Below are positions 43,453 through 49,532 of a stretch of DNA of 49,532 nucleotides, in pieces (position 1 is the first letter of the stretch; each line of letters opens with the position of its first letter). The stretch is from Clostridiales bacterium (GTDB taxonomy: Bacteria > Bacillota > Clostridia > Caldicoprobacterales > DTU083). The notes under the pieces were generated by a model. That model had not been told where the DNA came from. It searched no databases and worked only from the letters and a program-made list of their open reading frames with translations. The stretch spans positions 1 through 49,532 of the forward strand of contig DUOA01000129.1 of NCBI GenBank assembly GCA_012839095.1, written 5' to 3'. The position numbers were made by a program, and so were the translations under genes.

Positions 43453-45942
43453 GTGGCTGGAAAAAGGAAGAAAGCACAATACATCCAAAACCCCGATAAG
43501 GTGATTCATAAACCCCTGGAAGAAGTCATGCATGATTCCATGATGCCTTATGCTGAATATGTTATTATGGAACGTGCTCTTCCCAGGGTAGAAGACGGAT
43601 TAAAGCCAGTGCAGCGGCGTATCCTTTATACCATGCATGAACTGGGTAATACTCCGGACAAGCCTCACAAGAAGTCAGCCAGAATAGTGGGAGATTGTCT
43701 TGGAAAATACCATCCGCATGGAGATACCTCCGTGTATGATGCCATGGTACGTATGGCACAGGACTTTAATATGCGCTACCTTCTGGTGGACGGACATGGC
43801 AATTTCGGCTCTGTCGACGGTGACTCTGCTGCTGCCATGCGTTATACCGAAGTTAAAATGACCCCCCTGGCAATGGAACTGCTGAAGGATTTGGAAAAAG
43901 ATACGGTAAACTTCAGCCTGAACTTTGACGATACTTTGAAGGAGCCTGATATACTGCCCGGCCGGTATCCAAATTTGCTGGTCAATGGTTCATCAGGCAT
44001 AGCAGTAGGGCTGGCTACCAATATTCCGCCGCACAACCTGAGCGAAGTAATAGATGGTGTTATAGCCGTAATTGACAACCCAGAAATTACAACAGGGCAA
44101 CTGATGTCCATTATTACAGGACCGGATTTCCCAACCGGCGGCATCATCATCGGCAGCGAAGAAATCCAAAAGGCATACGAGACAGGAAAGGGTAAAATAC
44201 TGTTGCGGGCCAAAGTAGAGACCGAGAAAATTTCCGGCGGGAAAAAACTGCTGGTTATAAAGGAACTGCCCTATCAAGTAAATAAAGCAGCACTTTTGGA
44301 AAAAATACTGCGGCTGAGCGAAGAGAGAAAAGGTGTGCTGAGCGGTATTTCGGATATCCGGGACGAATCCGATCGCAATGGGATACGTGCTGTTATTGAA
44401 GTCAAAAAGGATGGCGATGCAGAGAAGATTTTGAACTACCTGTATAAATACTCTGATCTGCAGATTACATTTGGCATGAATATGGTTGCCATCGCCGACG
44501 GAAAACCTCAACAGCTGAGTTTGAAGGCCATACTGGAATATTATATCAACCACCAAAAGGATGTAGTGACCAGAAGAACGAGATATGATCTGGAACGGGC
44601 AAAGGCAAGGGCTCATGTTTTGGAAGGGCTTATAATTGCCATTCGCAATATTGATAAAGTGATTGCCGTAATCCGGTCCTCCAGGAATCCGAGAGAAGCC
44701 AGAAGCAGACTGATGAGCGAATTTGATCTTACCGAGATTCAAGCACAGGCCATATTGGACATGCGTCTGCAGAAGCTGACCAGCCTCGAGATCATCAATC
44801 TGGAAAAGGAATATGCACAGGTGCAGAAACTGATAGAACAGCTGACCGCCATACTGAATTCCGAAGCCCGTTTGCTGAGGGTAATTAAAACCGAACTCCA
44901 GGGAATAAAGAAGCAATATGCTGATGAAAGGCGCACTGTGATTATAGCGGACAGCGCCAAGGCTGAGATAAAAACCGAGGACATCATCCATGTAGAGGAT
45001 GTTGTCATTGCGCTGACCCGCAACCAGGAGGTCAAACGGATTCCCATGAAATCCTTCCAGAGATCCAATATAGACATTGAGGCAGTTGAATCACGTGAAA
45101 CTGATTATGTGGAATTCCTGGAGATATCCGCTACCAACCGCAGGATACTCTTCTTCACAGATGCAGGCAACTGCTATGGTATACTCTGCAAGGATATTCC
45201 GGAAGCCAGATGGAGAGACAAAGGCACTCAGCTGGCACAGCTTTTCAATGGATTTGACATAAGGGAGAGAGTAGTCGGTGTAGTATCAGTTGATGATTTT
45301 AATTCTGAACAGGATTTATATGTTCAGTTCTATACCGAAGGCGGAATGATTAAACGTACCCATCTGAAGGAATACGAATCAAGGGTATCCAAAATACAGG
45401 CATGCCGCCTAAAAGAGGATGATTTGGTTGTGAGAGCAGAGCTTGTTGACGGCAAGTCAGATGTTTTAATTGTTACCGTCAACGGAATGAGTATCTGCTT
45501 CAGGGGCAGTGAAGTAAATCCAATGGGCAGAGCCGCCATGGGTGTAAGAGCAATTCAACTGAAAAAGAATGACAAGGTGATGTTTGGCCAGCAGGTGGAT
45601 GATGAGGGTGAACTGACTGTAATCACAAACAGGGGATTTGCAAAGCGCTGCCTGGTATCCGACTATGAGCGGCAGGGGCGCGGCGGAATCGGCTTTAAGA
45701 CCATTACTTTCAACCGCAACGGATACAATGGAAGATACCTGGTTAAGGCATTTTACAGTAAGGAACCCTATGAAGTGATCCTGATACAGAAAGACGGAAC
45801 AAGCACAAGGCTTGATTTGGACAGCCTTCCTATTGATACCCGTGCTGGAAAGGGTCAGCCTGCAGTTATGGTACTGATGGACAACGAAGTTGTTCATGTG
45901 TTTAGAAATTTCAGCCAGAAGCCAGGAACCGACAACCAATAA
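43453..45942 (+). CDS. parC: Type IIA topoisomerase DNA-cleavage subunit (ParC-like)
   Basis: Breakage-reunion subunit of 829 aa starting at GTG 43453. The catalytic Tyr lies in [12 protein letters not shown], the fluoroquinolone-resistance region is [15 protein letters not shown], and the C-terminal beta-pinwheel follows from about residue 510. Overall segments such as [14 protein letters not shown] match ParC. In the pinwheel, QGRGGIG (residues 741-747) resembles the GyrA box QRRGGKG, which in gyrase allows DNA wrapping, so partial gyrase-like supercoiling activity is conceivable. Whether this pair acts as topoisomerase IV or as a second gyrase cannot be decided by eye. Confidence 0.93.
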   Translation: MAGKRKKAQYIQNPDKVIHKPLEEVMHDSMMPYAEYVIMERALPRVEDGLKPVQRRILYTMHELGNTPDKPHKKSARIVGDCLGKYHPHGDTSVYDAMVRMAQDFNMRYLLVDGHGNFGSVDGDSAAAMRYTEVKMTPLAMELLKDLEKDTVNFSLNFDDTLKEPDILPGRYPNLLVNGSSGIAVGLATNIPPHNLSEVIDGVIAVIDNPEITTGQLMSIITGPDFPTGGIIIGSEEIQKAYETGKGKILLRAKVETEKISGGKKLLVIKELPYQVNKAALLEKILRLSEERKGVLSGISDIRDESDRNGIRAVIEVKKDGDAEKILNYLYKYSDLQITFGMNMVAIADGKPQQLSLKAILEYYINHQKDVVTRRTRYDLERAKARAHVLEGLIIAIRNIDKVIAVIRSSRNPREARSRLMSEFDLTEIQAQAILDMRLQKLTSLEIINLEKEYAQVQKLIEQLTAILNSEARLLRVIKTELQGIKKQYADERRTVIIADSAKAEIKTEDIIHVEDVVIALTRNQEVKRIPMKSFQRSNIDIEAVESRETDYVEFLEISATNRRILFFTDAGNCYGILCKDIPEARWRDKGTQLAQLFNGFDIRERVVGVVSVDDFNSEQDLYVQFYTEGGMIKRTHLKEYESRVSKIQACRLKEDDLVVRAELVDGKSDVLIVTVNGMSICFRGSEVNPMGRAAMGVRAIQLKKNDKVMFGQQVDDEGELTVITNRGFAKRCLVSDYERQGRGGIGFKTITFNRNGYNGRYLVKAFYSKEPYEVILIQKDGTSTRLDLDSLPIDTRAGKGQPAVMVLMDNEVVHVFRNFSQKPGTDNQ

Positions 45943-45996
45943 TTCTTTTTTATGATTTTTATGGATTAGTTCAATTTGTATGATAATCCAATACGT

Positions 45997-46060
45997 AAAG
46001 GCCCCTCAAGGCCGGTTGATATCCTTCAGTGATATTGCCTGCCCTTGGAGGGCCTTTTTT
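45997..46060 (+). terminator. Long Rho-independent terminator after parC
   Basis: AAGGCCC...CAAGG on the left pairs with CCTTG...GGGCCTT on the right, with two mismatches and an inner partly paired loop, followed by six T residues. Confidence 0.82.
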
Positions 46061-46133
46061 GTGCAGCTTATCGGCTTGATATTTTGTCATATCTGTGGTT
46101 AGGAAGCAATACATTAATAACGAGGTGTTGTAT

Positions 46134-46925
46134 GTGTATATGATATACCTTTCAAAAAACCGGATGAGACGCATCCTGGCTGTCATTATGCTTATTATGC
46201 TTTCCGCAACCCTTGCTCAGGCTCATGAAAGTGATGCGGTGGGGGTATTTCTCAGCATAAAGAAGAAGCTGCCAATCTACTCGGTTGACACAGAAGAAAA
46301 AAAACTGGCCGTCTCATTTGATGCAGCCTGGGGAGCTGAGTATACATCCAGTATCATGGATATCCTGGAGGAAAGAAATATCAGAACGACTTTTTTCCTG
46401 GTAGGGTTCTGGGTGGATAAGTATCCGGACAGGGTAAGGGAAATGGCCAGACGCGGCCACGAAATAGCCAATCATTCCACCACTCATCCGGAAATGTCCA
46501 AACTGAATCGAGAGCAAATAATTTCTGAAATCATGACTACTCAGAAAAAAATTGATGATCTGGCCGGCGATCGCACTGTCCGCTTGTTTAGGCCTCCCTT
46601 TGGCGACTATAATGATCTTCTTATACAAACCTGCAGGGAGCTGGATTTTCATGTTATTCAGTGGGACGTGGATTCATTGGACTGGAAGGAACTGGGTGTG
46701 CAGCATATGTATGAGAGGGTTATCAAAAGAGCGGGCAGTGGTTCCATAGTGTTGTTTCATAATAATGCCAAATACATAACGGAAGCTTTGCCGCTGATAC
46801 TGGATCATCTCTTGGCTGAAGGCTATACCATTGTTCCTATTTCAGAACTCATTCACAAGGGCAGTTACCGACTGGATCATACGGGGCGGCAATTTCCGGC
46901 AGACAATGAAGAGTCCGGGTCATAA
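46134..46925 (+). CDS. Polysaccharide deacetylase (NodB domain, PdaB-like)
   Basis: Exported carbohydrate esterase-4 protein of 263 aa, likely deacetylating peptidoglycan or a similar amino sugar polymer. The N terminus has a signal-anchor (MRRILAVIMLIMLSATLAQA). The NodB domain begins at about residue 58: motif 1 reads SFDAAWG instead of TFDDG, motif 2 HEIANHSTTHPEM retains the two metal-binding His, motif 3 is FRPPFGDYN. The altered motif 1 lacks the second Asp and matches the PdaB/SWG-type pattern seen in sporulation deacetylases. The start is GTG 46134, with GAGGTG 6 bases before; ATG 46140 is possible. Confidence 0.87.
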   Translation: MYMIYLSKNRMRRILAVIMLIMLSATLAQAHESDAVGVFLSIKKKLPIYSVDTEEKKLAVSFDAAWGAEYTSSIMDILEERNIRTTFFLVGFWVDKYPDRVREMARRGHEIANHSTTHPEMSKLNREQIISEIMTTQKKIDDLAGDRTVRLFRPPFGDYNDLLIQTCRELDFHVIQWDVDSLDWKELGVQHMYERVIKRAGSGSIVLFHNNAKYITEALPLILDHLLAEGYTIVPISELIHKGSYRLDHTGRQFPADNEESGS

Positions 46926-46999
46926 ATTGATAGAAATTAGAATATGTATAGTTCTGGATCTGTTAACATCAGAGAAAGAAGAAGGGAGAAGGACAGCAA

Positions 47000-47638
47000 A
47001 TGACAGAATATACACCGGATAACAATTGGGTATATGTATCAGGCAAAGTGGATTCGACTATTGAATTCAGTCACGAAACATACGGTGAAGGTTTTTACAG
47101 TTTCTTTCTTTCTGTTCCAAGGCTAAGCGAAAATATAGATCGACTCCCGGTTACCGTTTCTGAACGGCTGATTGGAGAATTAGATCTGAACATAGGTGCT
47201 GACATTGTTATCACCGGGCAATTCCGTTCCTACAATAAACTGATTGATGGAAGCAACCGGCTGGTGTTAACGGTATTTGCACGGGAAATTGCAAACCAAA
47301 TCGAAGAGGTGAAAAATCCAAATCAAATATATCTGAACGGTTTTGTCTGCAAAGCTCCAATATATCGCACAACCCCATTCAAACGTGAAATAGCGGATTT
47401 GTTGCTGGCAGTAAACCGGGCATACAGCAAGTCCGATTATATTCCTGCAATTGCATGGGGGCGCAATGCCAGGTTTTGCCGAAATCTCAGAGTAGGAAAT
47501 AATATGAAAGTATGGGGACGCATACAAAGCCGGGAGTATCAAAAGCGTTATCCTGATGGAACAGTTGAGGATAAAGTGGCATATGAGGTTTCAATATCCA
47601 AACTCGAAGTTATTTCAGCAGATGAAGATCAGAGTTAA
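47000..47638 (+). CDS. Double OB-fold single-stranded DNA-binding-like protein
   Basis: A 212-aa protein with two OB-fold-like halves. The first covers residues about 10-105 (VYVSGKVDSTIEFSHETYG, DIVITGQFRSYNKL), the second about 110-205 (QIYLNGFVCKAPIYRTTPF, IADLLLAVNRAYSKSDYIPA, NNMKVWGRIQSREYQKRY). The second half closely follows the normal SSB pattern, including the AIAWGRNA strand and the GRIQSREY strand. There is no acidic SSB C-terminal tip (DDDIPF). This clostridial family is annotated as SSB-like; a specialised role rather than the main replication SSB is likely. GGGAGAAGG precedes the ATG. Confidence 0.82.
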   Translation: MTEYTPDNNWVYVSGKVDSTIEFSHETYGEGFYSFFLSVPRLSENIDRLPVTVSERLIGELDLNIGADIVITGQFRSYNKLIDGSNRLVLTVFAREIANQIEEVKNPNQIYLNGFVCKAPIYRTTPFKREIADLLLAVNRAYSKSDYIPAIAWGRNARFCRNLRVGNNMKVWGRIQSREYQKRYPDGTVEDKVAYEVSISKLEVISADEDQS

Positions 47639-47796
47639 TTTTCTTTTTCCTTTCTTCATTTCCGTGTTCAATTTATTGATTTAATGTGTTAAAATATAAG
47701 CACCGTGATCAGGGATTTTCGGGAAGAAAATGGTCTTGTCAGGCATACGCAGGACAGGGAGCGGCAAACTGAAATTACACTGACAGGAGGGAGACA

Positions 47797-48093
47797 ATGG
47801 AATATCGATCCAAGTTACAGGATCCTCAGGTGGATATGCTGTTTGATTCCATACTCTGCCTGGAAAACAGGGAAGAGTGCTACCGATTCTTTGAGGACCT
47901 ATGTACGATTAATGAAATTAAGTCTCTGGCTCAACGACTGGAAGTAGCTGTCATGCTGCGGGAAAAACGCACCTACCATGAAATCGCTGAAAAAACAGGT
48001 GCAAGCACTGCAACCATCAGCAGGGTCAACCGTTCACTGGTTTACGGCTCGGATGGATACAACAGGATATTGGAGAAATTGCTGAAAAAGTAA
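47797..48093 (+). CDS. YerC/YecD family TrpR-related regulator
   Basis: A 98-aa DNA-binding protein of the YerC/YecD family, homologous to the trp repressor fold. The helix-turn-helix is AEKTGASTATISRVNRSL (residues about 65-83), preceded by IKSLAQRLEVAVMLREKRTY. In Bacillus the yerC gene lies near pcrA, and the same order is seen here, with a helicase of the PcrA type next. AGGAGGGAG precedes the ATG. The effector is unknown. Confidence 0.92.
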   Translation: MEYRSKLQDPQVDMLFDSILCLENREECYRFFEDLCTINEIKSLAQRLEVAVMLREKRTYHEIAEKTGASTATISRVNRSLVYGSDGYNRILEKLLKK

Positions 48094-48105
48094 GCCGATA
48101 TGATG

Positions 48106-48131
48106 AAAAGGCGATGAATATCGCCTTTTTT
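48106..48131 (+). terminator. Rho-independent terminator after the YerC-like gene
   Basis: AAAAGGCGAT-GAAT-ATCGCCTTTT followed by T residues, 10-bp perfect stem. Confidence 0.9.
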
Positions 48132-48141
48132 GCGTTTTTTT

Positions 48142-48160
48142 TGCATTAATTATTAATGCA
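48142..48160. promoter_or_regulatory. 19-bp perfect palindrome upstream of pcrA
   Basis: TGCATTAAT-T-ATTAATGCA, 9-bp arms around one base, centred 25 bases before a TATAAT at 48175-48180 and covering its -35 region. It is AT-rich with no T-run after it, so it looks like an operator rather than a terminator. Not a Firmicutes LexA box (GAAC-N4-GTTC). Confidence 0.55.
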
Positions 48161-48174
48161 GCGGACAATCATGA

Positions 48175-48180
48175 TATAAT
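48175..48180 (+). promoter_or_regulatory. Putative -10 box of the pcrA promoter
   Basis: TATAAT at 48175-48180, 48 bases before the pcrA start. No good -35 is present; its place is taken by the palindrome. Confidence 0.45.
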
Positions 48181-48228
48181 TAAGATAGTATTATAAGATA
48201 AGAAAATCATGGAACAGGTGAGGGTAAC

Positions 48229-49532
48229 ATGTACAATACTGAAATTGCCGGAGAATACTGCCGAATACGGGATCGAATATATGAAAAGAGTTACAGCCAT
48301 CTCAACGATGTACAGAAACAGGCTGTTTTAACAACGGAAGGGCCTCTGCTGGTGCTGGCTGGTGCCGGCTCCGGGAAAACAACGGTTTTAACCAACCGGG
48401 TTGCTCATATCATTAGATTTGGAGATGCCTATAAAAGCAGATATATTCCCAGGAATCTGAACAGCGAGGATTTGGACAGGCTGAGGGACTATGAAAAGTC
48501 TCTTGAGTCAGGTAAGAAGGAAATGTCGGAGGAAGTGGAAAACCTGCTCTGTCTTCGGGAGGTGTATCCCTCCCGGATTCTGGCCATAACCTTTACCAAT
48601 AAGGCAGCCAGAGAAATGAAGGAGCGGATCTTCAGCCTGGTGGGGGAGGATGCAGCCCATATCTGGATCAGCACCTTTCATTCCACCTGCGTAAGGATAT
48701 TACGGAGGGAAATTGATAAAATAGGCTATACCCGCAATTTTGTAATATATGATGATGCAGATCAGCTGACGGTGATAAAGGAATGCCTGAAAGAACTGAA
48801 CCTAAATGAAAAGTACTTTCCACCCAGGGAGGTACGCGGGATTATTAGCAGCCTGAAGGATGACCTGAAAAGCCCTCAGGACTATGAAAAGGAGATCCAT
48901 GGCCAGTACCGGGGGGAGAAGATAGCTCAAATCTATAGCTTGTACGAGTCCAGAATGAAAAGAAACAATGCATTGGATTTCAACGATTTGCTGAACAAAA
49001 CGCTGGAGCTGTTTTATCTGCAGCCACAAATTTTGGATTACTATCGAAACAAGTTTCAGTATATTATGGTGGACGAGTACCAGGATACCAATTTTGCACA
49101 ATATATGCTGGTCAAGCTCCTGTCAGATTTTCATCAAAACATCTGTGTTGTCGGAGACGACGATCAATCCATTTACCGATGGAGAGGAGCAGACATTCGC
49201 AATATATTGGAGTTTGAAAAAGATTTTGCAAATACCAGAATCATAAAGCTGGAGGAAAACTACCGATCCTGTCAAACAATATTGGATGCGGCGAATCAGG
49301 TCATACGGCACAATATATACCGGAAGGATAAAAAACTGTGGACCAGAAAGGAAAAAGGAGAACGCATCCGCCTGTATAGGGCAGACAATGAGCAAGAGGA
49401 AGCAGACTTTGTCTGCAATGAAATCCGGCAGCATATTCTTTCCGGCGGACGGGAAGGTGACATAGCGATTTTGTATCGGATGAATGCTCAATCCCGCAGT
49501 CTTGAAGAAGCGCTTATGAAATATGGTATTCC
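48229..49532 (+). CDS. pcrA: UvrD/PcrA-type DNA helicase, N-terminal part (runs off window)
   Basis: ATP-dependent 3'-5' DNA helicase of superfamily 1; 434 N-terminal codons are in the window and the frame is open at its end. Motif order: LNDVQKQAV (Q motif), Walker A LAGAGSGKTT, motif Ia ITFTNKAAREM, motif Ic STFHSTCVRIL, motif II VDEYQDTN, motif III VGDDDQSIYRWRGA and motif IV region LEENYRSCQTIL. An insertion of about 40 residues between Walker A and motif Ia, rich in charged residues (about residues 67-108), is longer than in typical PcrA. The start is ATG 48229, with AGGTGAGGG upstream. PcrA is the best match; other UvrD paralogues of Clostridia are possible. Confidence 0.9.
   Translation, partial: MYNTEIAGEYCRIRDRIYEKSYSHLNDVQKQAVLTTEGPLLVLAGAGSGKTTVLTNRVAHIIRFGDAYKSRYIPRNLNSEDLDRLRDYEKSLESGKKEMSEEVENLLCLREVYPSRILAITFTNKAAREMKERIFSLVGEDAAHIWISTFHSTCVRILRREIDKIGYTRNFVIYDDADQLTVIKECLKELNLNEKYFPPREVRGIISSLKDDLKSPQDYEKEIHGQYRGEKIAQIYSLYESRMKRNNALDFNDLLNKTLELFYLQPQILDYYRNKFQYIMVDEYQDTNFAQYMLVKLLSDFHQNICVVGDDDQSIYRWRGADIRNILEFEKDFANTRIIKLEENYRSCQTILDAANQVIRHNIYRKDKKLWTRKEKGERIRLYRADNEQEEADFVCNEIRQHILSGGREGDIAILYRMNAQSRSLEEALMKYGI

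Overview
The window reads as a chromosomal segment of an anaerobic, spore-forming member of the Clostridia with moderate GC content. This rests on gene content: a six-subunit Rnf complex, a multisubunit [FeFe] hydrogenase with a sensory hydrogenase module, a YhcN/YlaJ-type sporulation lipoprotein, DUF1836 and DUF6062 proteins, CIRCE-controlled groESL, strong GGAGG ribosome sites and frequent TTG starts. The exact genus cannot be told from the sequence. Almost all genes lie on the + strand; only the AraC regulator, groESL and the DUF6062 gene are on the - strand. I see no mobile element, integrase, CRISPR array or rRNA, and no gene-free stretch longer than about 300 bases apart from those filled by the tRNA or regulatory sites listed.

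Layout: (1) 1-4577: 3' end of polA, then coaE, a membrane-anchored lytic transglycosylase and a family-5 peptide/oligosaccharide-binding lipoprotein. (2) 4640-7453: tRNA-Leu(GAG) with a textbook promoter and terminator, putP, and a TSUP (TauE/SafE) transporter encoded as two 120-aa half genes. (3) 7465-12798: divergent AraC regulator and a uronate catabolism cluster (Gfo/Idh dehydrogenase, uxaC, tagaturonate epimerase uxaE). (4) 12855-18080: rnfCDGEAB with its own promoter and terminator. (5) 18098-27109: housekeeping and accessory genes: a solitary beta-class DNA methyltransferase, mtnP, a YhcN-like lipoprotein, lgt, a small membrane protein, DUF1836, a small unknown, pncB, a patatin-like lipase and a DivIVA-like coiled-coil protein. 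(6) 27150-30065, - strand: groEL-groES behind CIRCE, and DUF6062. (7) 30187-39513: SPOR-domain protein, then a signalling set (DRTGG protein, RsbW-like ATPase, HydS-like [FeFe] hydrogenase, second DRTGG protein, PHP phosphoesterase), followed from its own promoter by the hydrogenase operon (hydC, a second stand-alone HATPase, a 2Fe-2S thioredoxin-like protein, hydB, hydA). (8) 39694-49532: QueG-like protein, a small unknown, parE-parC, a PdaB-like deacetylase, a double-OB-fold SSB-like protein, YerC/TrpR-like regulator and the 5' part of a PcrA/UvrD helicase.

Together the Rnf complex (ferredoxin:NAD+ oxidoreductase coupled to ion pumping) and the NADH/ferredoxin-linked hydrogenase would balance reduced ferredoxin, NADH and H2 during sugar and sugar-acid fermentation. 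The most intriguing part is region 7: a putative H2- or redox-sensing [FeFe] hydrogenase without a PAS domain, placed among small DRTGG proteins, kinase-like ATPases and a PHP phosphoesterase next to the catalytic hydrogenase it may control. A second unusual feature is a tandem Ala-Thr-Ser-Gly repeat in RnfD that multiplies a motif resembling the flavin-attachment signature.
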